A DNA stretch of 64,000 bases from Flavobacterium beibuense (GTDB lineage Bacteria > Bacteroidota > Bacteroidia > Flavobacteriales > Flavobacteriaceae). The notes under the pieces were generated by a model that did not search any database, was not told the origin of the DNA, and saw only the letters and a list, made by a program, of their open reading frames with translations. Of this stretch, positions 33,017-41,451 are shown in pieces. Made by a program: the position numbers and the translations under genes. Location: assembly GCF_004151245.1 (NCBI RefSeq), contig NZ_JUIW01000002.1:62001-126000 (forward strand). Direction: 5' to 3'. Position 1 is the stretch's first letter. Every line of letters starts with the position of its first letter.

Positions 33017-35599
33017 ATGTACCCAGCAACCAGAATAGAACGATTTAAAGAAAATGTTGGCCTTAAATATCAGCTGTTTAACAGCATTTTTATGACGCTT
33101 CCTTTTGATGCCATTGATAATACAGGTGTGTTGTTGCCATTATTTACTGAAACTTGTGAAAATGGCTTTAAGCAAAATAAAAATCCACGGGAAATTTTTG
33201 ATGCATTTATAGAGAAATACCAGCAGGACAGTACCGAACAGGAAAAAATAGACCTGATGTTTCGCTTTATACAATATGTAGAGCGACAGGTTGTGCTTTT
33301 TGATGCTATAGAAGACGCTGCTTTTCTAAACCTTCACAATATAGAAGGAACAGGTTCTTTAAGAGAAATTAGAGAAAAGGCAGAAAGTCAGGGTTATGGT
33401 GATGAATTAAAAGATTTTTTAGAGGAATTTCAGGTAAGGACTGTGTTGACCGCGCATCCAACGCAGTTTTATCCGGGATCGGTATTAGGTATTATTACCG
33501 ATTTAACCGAGTCCATTAAAAACAATAACCTTTCTGAAATAAAAACATTACTGGCTCAGTTGGGAAAAACTCCCTTCATAAAAAAAGAAAAACCAACCCC
33601 TTTTGATGAGGCGGTAAGCCTTATATGGTATCTGGAAAATGTTTTTTATAAAACAGCTGGTGAGATGTCATTTTATATTCAGGATACTATATATAAAGGA
33701 GAGAATCTTAACCATCCGGTTATGTCTTTTGGTTTTTGGCCTGGAGGTGACAGGGACGGTAATCCGTTTGTAACTACAGAGATAACTCTCGATGTCGCTG
33801 CAAGATTGCGCACTTCCATACTTAAATGTTATTATAGGGATATCAGGAAAATGAGACGTAAACTTACTTTTCCCGGTGTAGAGCCTTTAGTAATTGAAAT
33901 TGAACAAAAGCTTTACCGTTCGGTATTTTATTCTCAGGGAGAACTTTATATTGAACTGGATGAGCTTAAAGGTCTGTTGAGTGAAATGAGAAAAATAGTG
34001 GTTGAAAGACATCAGTCACTTTATATAGACGAAATTGATAAACTTATAAATAAGGTAAATCTTTTTGGTTTTCATTTTGCTACACTTGATATCAGGCAAA
34101 ACAGTCGTATACATGATAAGGTAGTTAATGATGTACTTACCAATCTTGATAACAAAAATAATACTACAGTAGCCTCAGGATATAGCTCATTAATTGAAAA
34201 GGATAAGCTAAAAGCTTTATTAGCGCTTAAGGGTACTATTGAAACTAATGATTTCGAGGATGACAATACCCGAATGACACTAGAATCAATTCTTGCTATG
34301 AAAACCATTCAGCAAAGAAATGGGGAACAAGGGGCAAACCGTTACATTATAAGCAATAATGAAAATGCTCATAATGTCTTAGAACTACTTACGTTGTTTG
34401 AATTACTGCAGTGGCAGGAACCAACCGTTGATATTGTTCCGCTTTTTGAAACAGTAGACGACTTAAAAGAGGCGGGTGAAGCAATGCGTAAATTGTATGA
34501 AAATCCAAAATATGCCCAGCACCTGAAGAAAAGAGGTAACAGACAAACAATTATGCTTGGCTTTTCTGACGGAACAAAAGATGGAGGTTATCTTATGGCT
34601 AACTGGAGTATATATACCGCAAAAGAAAATCTTACTGCGGTTGCCCGAGAATACGGTATTAAAGTAATATTTTTTGATGGCCGTGGCGGACCACCGGCAA
34701 GGGGTGGAGGTAAAACCCATAAGTTCTATGCTTCATTAGGCCCTTCTATAGAAAATAATGAAATTCAGATTACTATCCAGGGACAAACCATAAGTTCTAA
34801 TTTTGGTACGTTGGATTCCTGTAGGTATAATCTAGAAAACCTTTTAAGTGCCGGTATTATAAATGGTGTATTTAATAAGGATAAGAAACAGCTTACCTCA
34901 GAACAGCGAAAAATGTTTGATGAACTGGCAAAACTAAGTTTTGACAAATATACCGAGTTTAAAAATCATCCGAAGTTCTTACCGTACCTCGAAAAAATGA
35001 GTACGCTTAACTATTATGCGAAAACCAATATTGGCAGCAGGCCTTCAAAAAGGAGTAAATCAGCTCAGTTGGATTTCAATGATTTAAGAGCTATTCCTTT
35101 TGTGGGATCATGGAGTCAGTTAAAGCAAAATGTTCCCGGATTTTATGGTGTAGGGTATGCATTAGGTGAAATGGAAAAAAACGGAAAATGGAAAGAAGTG
35201 GAAGAGTTATACGAACAGTCTTTATTTTTCAGGACACTTATAGAAAACAGTATGATGTCGCTTTCAAAATCTTTTTTCCCCTTAACGGCTTATATGAAAG
35301 AGGATAAGGAGTTTGGTTCATTTTGGGAAATTATTCATAATGAGTACCTTGAAACAAACAGATTGTTGCTTAAAGTTTCAGGTTATAAAGAATTGATGGA
35401 AAATTATCCTGATGGTGTAGCTTCTATTAAAATGAGAGAGCATATTGTATTACCTTTGTTAACCATACAGCAATATGCCCTTCATAAAATAAGGCAGATG
35501 AAGAACGGGGAGGAGAAGGACCATTTGCTTGAGGTTTATGAAAAAATAGTAACTCGTTCCCTTTTTGGGAATATTAATGCCAGCAGAAACTCTGCCTAA
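33017..35599 (+). CDS. ppc: Phosphoenolpyruvate carboxylase
   Basis: Fixes bicarbonate onto phosphoenolpyruvate to make oxaloacetate for the TCA cycle. 860 residues, a normal length. Motifs: VLTAHPTQ (catalytic His, near residue 148), FWPGGDRDGNPFVT near 248, GFSDGTKDGGYLMANW near 515 and the phosphate loop GRGGPPARGGG near 557. The C-terminal tail lacks the QNTG end typical of proteobacterial enzymes and runs RNSA. The ATG at 33017 is used because the longer frame back to 32978 lies in the preceding terminator. It is followed 9 bases later by a DinB-family gene, probably in one transcript. Confidence 0.95.
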   Translation: MYPATRIERFKENVGLKYQLFNSIFMTLPFDAIDNTGVLLPLFTETCENGFKQNKNPREIFDAFIEKYQQDSTEQEKIDLMFRFIQYVERQVVLFDAIEDAAFLNLHNIEGTGSLREIREKAESQGYGDELKDFLEEFQVRTVLTAHPTQFYPGSVLGIITDLTESIKNNNLSEIKTLLAQLGKTPFIKKEKPTPFDEAVSLIWYLENVFYKTAGEMSFYIQDTIYKGENLNHPVMSFGFWPGGDRDGNPFVTTEITLDVAARLRTSILKCYYRDIRKMRRKLTFPGVEPLVIEIEQKLYRSVFYSQGELYIELDELKGLLSEMRKIVVERHQSLYIDEIDKLINKVNLFGFHFATLDIRQNSRIHDKVVNDVLTNLDNKNNTTVASGYSSLIEKDKLKALLALKGTIETNDFEDDNTRMTLESILAMKTIQQRNGEQGANRYIISNNENAHNVLELLTLFELLQWQEPTVDIVPLFETVDDLKEAGEAMRKLYENPKYAQHLKKRGNRQTIMLGFSDGTKDGGYLMANWSIYTAKENLTAVAREYGIKVIFFDGRGGPPARGGGKTHKFYASLGPSIENNEIQITIQGQTISSNFGTLDSCRYNLENLLSAGIINGVFNKDKKQLTSEQRKMFDELAKLSFDKYTEFKNHPKFLPYLEKMSTLNYYAKTNIGSRPSKRSKSAQLDFNDLRAIPFVGSWSQLKQNVPGFYGVGYALGEMEKNGKWKEVEELYEQSLFFRTLIENSMMSLSKSFFPLTAYMKEDKEFGSFWEIIHNEYLETNRLLLKVSGYKELMENYPDGVASIKMREHIVLPLLTIQQYALHKIRQMKNGEEKDHLLEVYEKIVTRSLFGNINASRNSA

Positions 35600-35608
35600 A
35601 ATTTAAAA

Positions 35609-36127
35609 ATGAAAGTAAGAGAATTATCAAGTGATGAGTATGCTCCGTATTGTAAAACCTATCTTATAAATGTTGATGACACTTACACATTAACCGAATG
35701 GATGGAAGTAAGTGTGCATGAATTTATTCACTTTGTACAGGATATACCAATGGATAAGCATGGTTACAGATATGCGGAAGGTAAGTGGACAATTAAAGAA
35801 ATTATTCAACACATTATTGATACCGAACGTATTTTTGCTTACAGGGCTTTAAGGATTTCCAGAAATGATAAAACTCCGTTACCTGGTTTTGATGAAAGTG
35901 AATATGCTAATAACAATGATGCTGAAAACAGAGGCTTACAGGATATACTCACTGAGTTAGCTCTGGTAAGGCAGTGTAATATGATGTTGTTTAAATCTTT
36001 TTCTCAGGAACAATTGCTAAGAAAGGGTGAGGCATCAGGACATCAGGTGTCGGTAAGAGCGTTAGGTTTCCTAATTACGGCACATCAAAAACACCATATG
36101 AAAGTTTTTAAAGAAAGATACTTATAA
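35609..36127 (+). CDS. DinB-like family protein
   Basis: A 172-residue four-helix-bundle protein of the DinB/DUF664 type. Metal-binding His residues sit in QHIIDTERIFAYR near residue 70 and HQKHHMKVF near 160. YAEGKWTIKEIIQH is the typical entry to helix 2. Such proteins bind a divalent metal and some transfer thiols; its substrate is unknown. It begins 9 bases after the ppc stop and ends in a bidirectional hairpin. Confidence 0.9.
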   Translation: MKVRELSSDEYAPYCKTYLINVDDTYTLTEWMEVSVHEFIHFVQDIPMDKHGYRYAEGKWTIKEIIQHIIDTERIFAYRALRISRNDKTPLPGFDESEYANNNDAENRGLQDILTELALVRQCNMMLFKSFSQEQLLRKGEASGHQVSVRALGFLITAHQKHHMKVFKERYL

Positions 36128-36130
36128 TAA

Positions 36131-36152
36131 AAAAAGCCCTTTTGGGCTTTTT
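36131..36152. terminator. Bidirectional terminator between convergent genes
   Basis: AAAAAGCCC at 36131-36139 pairs with GGGCTTTTT from 36144, with A and T flanks on each side. Confidence 0.85.
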
Positions 36153-36653
36153 TTATTTACAGTCTACTTTAGAAAGTGTTTGGGTAGAAGCGGCTTCTTT
36201 ATTTTTATATTTCCATACACCATTTTCACCTTCAATCATTTCCCCATATATAATTGAAACCTGATTTTCACCTAAGGTAAATACCAGTTCTTCTTTATAA
36301 TTCATGCCCTCTGCAGAATAATCGGCAATAGCGTTTCCTGTATTTCCGCTAAGTGTCCCTTTAAAAGTGCTTAATTTTTTGTCCTTCTCAAAAGGTAACC
36401 AGTTAAAAGTACCGCTAATACTGTCACCTTCTCTTTCAAGCTCAAAAACAATACTGTCTCTAATAACCTTGTCCTCATTATATTCGGCTTTACTTTCTGT
36501 AACTTTAAGAAAGCACATTTTCTCATAAGAAGGAGTTTCAGTTACATTTTTCTCTGCTTTTTCTTCGGGTACTATAACCTCTTCATTTTTTTTATCATTA
36601 CATGAAATAAATAATGATGTAGTAATAATAAGTAATGCTGCTGTTTTCTTCAT
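36153..36653 (-). CDS. Small lipoprotein, tandem paralogue 1
   Basis: 166 residues starting MKKTAALLIITTSLFISC, a lipoprotein signal with lipobox SLFISC, followed by an acidic linker. The mature domain has the pattern DSISGTFNW, STFKGTLSGN and GVWKYKNK, shared with the neighbouring lipoprotein (DSFTGTY, VTFKGLMPG, SVWRYKDN). An ATG ten codons upstream would put extra residues before the signal peptide and is not used. Function unknown. It and its paralogue probably arose by duplication together with the hairpin behind each gene. Confidence 0.8.
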   Translation of the reverse strand: MKKTAALLIITTSLFISCNDKKNEEVIVPEEKAEKNVTETPSYEKMCFLKVTESKAEYNEDKVIRDSIVFELEREGDSISGTFNWLPFEKDKKLSTFKGTLSGNTGNAIADYSAEGMNYKEELVFTLGENQVSIIYGEMIEGENGVWKYKNKEAASTQTLSKVDCK

Positions 36654-36689
36654 GATTAATGGTTTTTTATAAAAATAAATCATTGCCTA

Positions 36690-36718
36690 AAAAAAAAGAA
36701 CTCAATTAAGAGTTCTTT
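36690..36718 (-). terminator. Terminator after lipoprotein paralogue 2
   Basis: AAAGAACTC at 36695-36703 pairs with GAGTTCTTT at 36710-36718; a T run follows on the minus strand. Nearly identical to the hairpin at 37200-37223. Confidence 0.75.
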
Positions 36719-36734
36719 AATATAGTTAATAGTA

Positions 36735-37178
36735 TTATTTATCGGTTTCAATTTTATCTAAAACCAGATCACCACCATATTTAGGGTTGTCTTTATACCT
36801 CCATACACTATCTTTGTCCTTATATTTTTCATCAATTTTTATGTACACTTTTTCTTTATTTAAAGAAAAGAAAAATTCTTCTGTTTTGAGGGTATCGTTA
36901 ATCATACCTGTAGCAAGTGTAGTTGCTTCTGTACCGGGCATAAGACCTTTAAAAGTAACCGCAGTTTTTGTTTTTCCGTCTAAAATATATTGGTAAGTAC
37001 CGGTAAAACTGTCTCCTTTGCTTATTACATTAAGTATTATACGGTCTCTTTTTGAAAAAGCACCATATGATATTTTATTCGTTGTTTCAAGTGATATTTG
37101 TTCGGTAGGTTTTGCTTGTTTTTGACCGCAAGAGTAAAGTACCGAAGTAATAAGAGTAAAAAAGATAATTTTTTTCAT
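36735..37178 (-). CDS. Small lipoprotein, tandem paralogue 2
   Basis: 147 residues with a lipoprotein signal MKKIIFFTLITSVLYSC. The mature part resembles the downstream lipoprotein in order and spacing: a basic loop KRDRIILNVISKGDSFTGTY, then AVTFKGLMPGTEA and SVWRYKDNPKYGGD. It is probably tethered to the periplasmic face of a membrane. No known domain is recognised. It is flanked on both sides by copies of the same hairpin terminator. Confidence 0.8.
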   Translation of the reverse strand: MKKIIFFTLITSVLYSCGQKQAKPTEQISLETTNKISYGAFSKRDRIILNVISKGDSFTGTYQYILDGKTKTAVTFKGLMPGTEATTLATGMINDTLKTEEFFFSLNKEKVYIKIDEKYKDKDSVWRYKDNPKYGGDLVLDKIETDK

Positions 37179-37194
37179 AATAGTTTTACTTATA

Positions 37195-37223
37195 ATAAAA
37201 AAGAACTCAGTTAAGAGTTCTTT
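37195..37223 (-). terminator. Terminator after the acidic-tail protein gene
   Basis: AAAGAACTC at 37200-37208 pairs with GAGTTCTTT at 37215-37223; a T-rich tail follows on the minus strand. Near-copy of the hairpin at 36695-36718. Confidence 0.75.
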
Positions 37224-37248
37224 AATATATCATTATCCCCGACACCTG

Positions 37249-37572
37249 TTATTCTTCTTCTTCTTCTTCTTCTTCTTCAGTATCTTCGCTTTCGTCAGCA
37301 ATTTCAAGATCTTTTAATGCATCAAGATCATCGCTTCCGTCTGCATCAAGATCGTCATCTTCATAATTTTCGATTCTGTCTGCAAGCTTAGTACTTACTT
37401 TTACAAGGTAAATGGTATCCTCAGTACGTACTTCTACCGCTTCGATAGTTTCGTTTTTTGCATTTTTAAAACGGATGATGTCCGAATCATCATATCCGTC
37501 AGGAAATTTTTCCACAAGAAGGGTTAAAATTTCATTAGTCAATTTGGCGTAATCAACAATAACTCTTTTCAT
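37249..37572 (-). CDS. Small protein with poly-glutamate tail
   Basis: 107 residues. The first 70 form a small alpha/beta domain (MKRVIVDYAKLTNEILTLL, then FPDGYDDSDIIRFKNAKNE and EDTIYLVKVSTKL). The last 37 are almost all Asp, Glu and Ser, ending in nine Glu encoded by nine GAA codons in a row (37252-37278). It lies 9 bases after the DHS-like gene on the same strand, and the pairing suggests one operon with polyamine genes. I recall similar proteins in Flavobacteria without a known function. Confidence 0.75.
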   Translation of the reverse strand: MKRVIVDYAKLTNEILTLLVEKFPDGYDDSDIIRFKNAKNETIEAVEVRTEDTIYLVKVSTKLADRIENYEDDDLDADGSDDLDALKDLEIADESEDTEEEEEEEEE

Positions 37573-37581
37573 AAAATGATA

Positions 37582-38553
37582 TTATAAATCTAACAGGTAA
37601 GCAAAAATTAGAGGGGCAACAATTGTTGCATCCGATTCGATAATAAATTTAGGTGTGTTGATATCCAGTTTACCCCAAGTGATTTTTTCGTTAGGAACAG
37701 CACCCGAGTAAGAACCGTAACTTGTTGTTGAGTCTGATATTTGACAGAAATAGCTCCAGAAAGGAACATCGTGCATTTCCATATCCTGATAAAGCATTGG
37801 TACTACACAAATAGGAAAGTCACCTGCTATACCACCACCAATCTGGAAGAAGCCTACGCCATTGTTACTGTTTTTAGTATACCAGTCTGCAAGGAAAGTC
37901 ATATATTCAATACCTGATTTCATTGTAGAGGCTTTAAGTTCACCCTTAATTACATAAGAAGCAAAAATATTACCCATAGTACTGTCTTCCCAACCCGGAA
38001 CCACTATTGGAAGATTCTTTTCGGCAGCAGCATACATCCAGCTGTCCTTAAGGTCTATTTCATAGTACTCTTCAAGAGCACCGGAAAGTAAAAGTTTATA
38101 CATAAACTCATGAGGGAAGTATCTTTCACCGTTATCATCAGCATCTTTCCAAATCTTGTAGATGTGTTTTTGCAGCCTTCTGAAAGCTTCGTGCTCTGGT
38201 ATACAAGTATCTGTCACACGATTAAGCCCTCTTTCCAGTAAATCCCATTCCTGTTGTGGAGTAAGATCTCTGTAGTTTGGCACTCTTTCATAATGAGAGT
38301 GAGCCACAAGGTTCATAATATCCTCTTCAAGGTTAGCCCCTGTACATGAAATGATTTGCACTTTATCACGACGAATCATTTCTGCGAAAATTTTACCAAG
38401 CTCCGCTGTACTCATAGCACCTGCTAGTGTCACCATCATTTTAGCACCGCCTTTAAGCTGATCTTCATACGCTTTTGCAGCATCAACTAATGCAGCCGCA
38501 TTGAAGTGTAAGTAGTGCTTTTCAATAAACTGGCTAATTGGTCCTTTGTTCAT
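37582..38553 (-). CDS. Deoxyhypusine synthase-like protein (polyamine enzyme)
   Basis: A 323-residue Rossmann enzyme of the deoxyhypusine synthase superfamily. NAD-binding parts are GGAKMMVTLAGAMSTAEL near residue 35 and SCTGANLEEDI near 70. The active-site Lys is kept as Lys295 in ITWGKLD, matching SWGK of the eukaryotic enzyme. Bacteria lack eIF5A, so a protein substrate is unlikely; bacterial relatives make homospermidine or other alkylated polyamines. It lies 45 bases downstream of speA on the same strand, so agmatine or a product of it is a likely link. The exact substrate is inference. Confidence 0.88.
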   Translation of the reverse strand: MNKGPISQFIEKHYLHFNAAALVDAAKAYEDQLKGGAKMMVTLAGAMSTAELGKIFAEMIRRDKVQIISCTGANLEEDIMNLVAHSHYERVPNYRDLTPQQEWDLLERGLNRVTDTCIPEHEAFRRLQKHIYKIWKDADDNGERYFPHEFMYKLLLSGALEEYYEIDLKDSWMYAAAEKNLPIVVPGWEDSTMGNIFASYVIKGELKASTMKSGIEYMTFLADWYTKNSNNGVGFFQIGGGIAGDFPICVVPMLYQDMEMHDVPFWSYFCQISDSTTSYGSYSGAVPNEKITWGKLDINTPKFIIESDATIVAPLIFAYLLDL

Positions 38554-38598
38554 TTTAATATTGTTTATGTATGTTTTTTTAAAAAAGTCAAAAATAGA

Positions 38599-39999
38599 TT
38601 ATTTTTTTTCGTATCCTAATATTTTTAGAATATCTTCTGCCTGTTGTTGTTCAGAAAACACCTCGGTAGCTAAAATACCGTTTTCATCCCTGTCTATCAG
38701 TATATGTTTTGGCTGCGGGATAAGGCAGTGGTGTAATCCTCCGTATCCGCCAATTGTTTCCTGATATGCACCGGTATTAAAGAACCCGATATATAAAGGT
38801 TTTTCTTTATTGTATTTAGGCAGGTAAATGGCGTTCATGTTTTGCTCTGAGTTGTAATAATCGTCACTGTCACATGTCATACCACCTAAAAGAACTCTTT
38901 CATACTGGTCATTCCAGCGGTTTATGGCAAGCATGATAAAACGCTTATTAATAGCCCATGTATCCGGAAGGGTAGTAATGAAAGATGAATCGATCATGTT
39001 CCATTTTTCCCTGTCATTCTGTTGTTTTTGGTAAAGTACCTGGTATATGGCACCTGCACTTTCGCCTACAGTAAACGAACCGAATTCAGTAAATATGTTT
39101 GGTACATCAACATCAGCTTCCTCACATGCAATCTTGATCTGGTTAACAATCTCATCAATCATGTATTGGTAATCATAATCAAAAGCCAGTGAGTTTTTGA
39201 TAGGGAAACCACCACCTATATTAAGACTGTCCAGTGTAGGACATTCTTTTTTAAGGTTGATATAAACTTTTAAACATTTTAAAAGCTCATTCCAGTAGTA
39301 AGAAGTATCCCTTATACCTGTATTGATAAAGAAGTGAAGCATTTTAAGCTCCAGATTCTTGTTTTCCTGTATTTGTTTTCTGTAAAAAGGTACAATGTTT
39401 CTGTAACCTATACCTAATCGGGAGGTGTAGAACTCAAACTTAGGCTCTTCCTCAGCGGCGATACGGATACCTATTTTAAACTTACCTTCAATCTGTTCCT
39501 GTAAAAGGTCCAGTTCTTCGTAGTTGTCTATAATAGGAACAGTTTTGTTGTGCCCGCTATTAATAAGCCTTGCAATACCTTCTATGTATCCGTCTCTTTT
39601 AAAGCCGTTACATATTACATAAGTATTTTTATTTATTTTTCCTGACTCAAGCAGGTTTTCAACAATATTTATGTCAAAAGCCGACGAAGTTTCTATATGG
39701 ATGTTGTTTTTAAAAGCCTCATTCATTACGTATTCAAAATGAGAACTCTTAGTACAGTAACAATAGTAGTATTTACCATCGTACTTATTTTTTTCCATGG
39801 CATTTCTAAACCACCCTTTTGCTTTACGGATGTTATTAGAAATTTGTGGCAGGTATGTAAATTTTAAAGGTGTACCATATTGCTCCACAAGCTTCATAAG
39901 ATCTATGTTGTGGAATAACAGGTTGTCTTTATTTAGTGTGAATTCTTCCTGAGGGAAATAAAATGTTTGGTTTATCAGGTCAAAGTATTTTGTATTCAT
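38599..39999 (-). CDS. speA: Biosynthetic arginine decarboxylase
   Basis: A PLP enzyme that turns arginine to agmatine, the first step of one putrescine route. The 466-residue protein is a compact alanine-racemase-fold form, shorter than the 630-residue E. coli SpeA and common in Bacteroidota. The PLP Lys is Lys84 in YCTKSSH, GGGFP near residue 256 holds the phosphate, and CDSDDYY near 380 supplies the second-subunit Cys and Asp. The N-terminus MNTKYFDLINQTFYFPQ is typical. It is upstream of the DHS-like gene. No agmatinase gene is next to it. Confidence 0.93.
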   Translation of the reverse strand: MNTKYFDLINQTFYFPQEEFTLNKDNLLFHNIDLMKLVEQYGTPLKFTYLPQISNNIRKAKGWFRNAMEKNKYDGKYYYCYCTKSSHFEYVMNEAFKNNIHIETSSAFDINIVENLLESGKINKNTYVICNGFKRDGYIEGIARLINSGHNKTVPIIDNYEELDLLQEQIEGKFKIGIRIAAEEEPKFEFYTSRLGIGYRNIVPFYRKQIQENKNLELKMLHFFINTGIRDTSYYWNELLKCLKVYINLKKECPTLDSLNIGGGFPIKNSLAFDYDYQYMIDEIVNQIKIACEEADVDVPNIFTEFGSFTVGESAGAIYQVLYQKQQNDREKWNMIDSSFITTLPDTWAINKRFIMLAINRWNDQYERVLLGGMTCDSDDYYNSEQNMNAIYLPKYNKEKPLYIGFFNTGAYQETIGGYGGLHHCLIPQPKHILIDRDENGILATEVFSEQQQAEDILKILGYEKK

Positions 40000-40061
40000 T
40001 GCTATTTGTAAGTTTTTGACAGATTATAAAATTAAGAAATACCTAAAGGAATAATCTGTTT

Positions 40062-40235
40062 TCAAACTCTTAAATTAGCATACATTATCTCTAAACTTTT
40101 GTGAATGTTTTTATTAAATAAAGTTTCATAACCTGTAATATTTTTCAGAAAAAGCATAAAACGCTTGATAAGGGCTAACTTACTGCTATTGCTTGTAGTT
40201 GCTGCTTTAGAAAGTATATTTAGGTCTCTTTTCAT
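40062..40235 (-). CDS. Possible small ORF (57 aa) upstream of speA
   Basis: Too short for ordinary ORF calling. From the ATG at 40235 it reads MKRDLNILSKAATTSNSSKL, is Lys/Ser/Asn-rich and ends MYANLRV followed by TGA. A TACATTTG box lies only five bases upstream, so the message would be nearly leaderless. It ends 62 bases before the speA ATG and fills most of the 293-base gap between aroB and speA. It may be a real small protein or a leader peptide for speA. Coding status is unproved. Confidence 0.45.
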   Translation of the reverse strand: MKRDLNILSKAATTSNSSKLALIKRFMLFLKNITGYETLFNKNIHKSLEIMYANLRV

Positions 40236-40240
40236 CGGCG

Positions 40241-40248
40241 CAAATGTA
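40241..40248 (-). promoter_or_regulatory. Probable promoter -7 box of the speA leader
   Basis: The minus strand reads TACATTTG, matching TAnnTTTG. Transcription would start near 40236 and give about 235 bases of leader ahead of speA. Confidence 0.5.
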
Positions 40249-40292
40249 AAAAATATTCATTCGTATTTAAAAACAAATTTCTTAAAAAAATG

Positions 40293-41360
40293 TTACCCCA
40301 AATAGTTGTTGAATGCGTTGATTATCAAATCGTTTTTCACAGGCTCATTAAACAGGGCTTTTCCAATGCCTTTTAACAGCACAAACTGAACTTCACCAAA
40401 CTCACTTTTTTTATCGTGAGCCATTATATTTATGATGTTTAGAATGTCGCTTTCACTAAAGTGGGTAACACCGAATAATGAAGTTATAACTTCTTTTATT
40501 TCGGTATATTCATTTAAAGTTAATAAATCTTTTTCAAATGATATGTAACTTTCTAAAACCATACCTATGGCAATGGCTTCACCGTGAAGTAATTCTTCTT
40601 TTTCAGGGTCTTCCAGAAAATAAGATTCTATAGCATGACCAAGGGTATGTCCAAAGTTTAATATTTTCCTTAATCCTTTTTCATTGAGATCCTGAGATAC
40701 TATATCGTTTTTAATAATTACAGAAGTATATATAAGCTCAAGCAGGTCATCGGTTGTTAATCCGCTAAGGTCTAAAAACTGATTCCAGTAAGCTTTATTA
40801 CATATAAGTCCGTGTTTCAGCATTTCTGCAAGGCCCGATCGCATTTGGTTCTGCGGTAATGTATCAAGGTAATTGACATCTATTAAAACAGCAACAGGTG
40901 TGTTGATAACCCCTACCTGATTTTTAAGTGTGCCCAAATCCACTCCTGTCTTTCCGCCTACAGAGGCATCTACCATAGCAAGTAGGGAAGTAGGTACATT
41001 AATAAAGTCTATTCCCCTTTTAAAAGTAGAGGCTACAAATCCACCCAAATCGGTAACCATACCACCGCCTACATTAATAAGGAGGCTCTTTCTGTCGGCA
41101 CCCATTTCCGTAAGGGCATGCCAGGCCTGCACGCAAGTCTCTATGGTTTTGTTTATTTCTCCTGCATCAATTTCAAGTATCTCAATTTCCACGAGCGTGG
41201 CAAACTGGGCCAAAAAATTAGGGAGGCAAAGCTGAGAGGTGTTACTGTCGGCTAATACAAATACTTTAGAATACTTTTCGGGGGTTACATTATCCTTTAG
41301 GAAAGCATAACAATCGGCATTAAAATAAACGGAATATCCTGTGGATTGAATAGCCTGCAT
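40293..41360 (-). CDS. aroB: 3-dehydroquinate synthase
   Basis: Second step of the shikimate pathway, closing DAHP to 3-dehydroquinate with NAD and a divalent metal. 355 residues, standard length. NVGGGMVTDLGGFVASTFKRG (about residues 95-115) is the nucleotide and metal region, PTSLLAMVDASVGGKTG follows, and the metal His residues are in NFGHTLGHAIE near 233 and HGEAIAIGM near 254. It is transcribed away from proline dehydrogenase, with about 90 bases between the two starts. Confidence 0.96.
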   Translation of the reverse strand: MQAIQSTGYSVYFNADCYAFLKDNVTPEKYSKVFVLADSNTSQLCLPNFLAQFATLVEIEILEIDAGEINKTIETCVQAWHALTEMGADRKSLLINVGGGMVTDLGGFVASTFKRGIDFINVPTSLLAMVDASVGGKTGVDLGTLKNQVGVINTPVAVLIDVNYLDTLPQNQMRSGLAEMLKHGLICNKAYWNQFLDLSGLTTDDLLELIYTSVIIKNDIVSQDLNEKGLRKILNFGHTLGHAIESYFLEDPEKEELLHGEAIAIGMVLESYISFEKDLLTLNEYTEIKEVITSLFGVTHFSESDILNIINIMAHDKKSEFGEVQFVLLKGIGKALFNEPVKNDLIINAFNNYLG

Positions 41361-41424
41361 AGTGTAGTGTTTTAATTATATCGCAAAATAAAGTATTTTA
41401 TATCATTAATTCTTGAACAGTATT

Positions 41425-41432
41425 TATATTTG
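41425..41432 (+). promoter_or_regulatory. Probable promoter -7 box of proline dehydrogenase
   Basis: TATATTTG, perfect TAnnTTTG, 19 bases before the ATG at 41452; supports that start over the TTG at 41413. Confidence 0.6.
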
Positions 41433-41451
41433 CACAAATTTTTTAAACACA

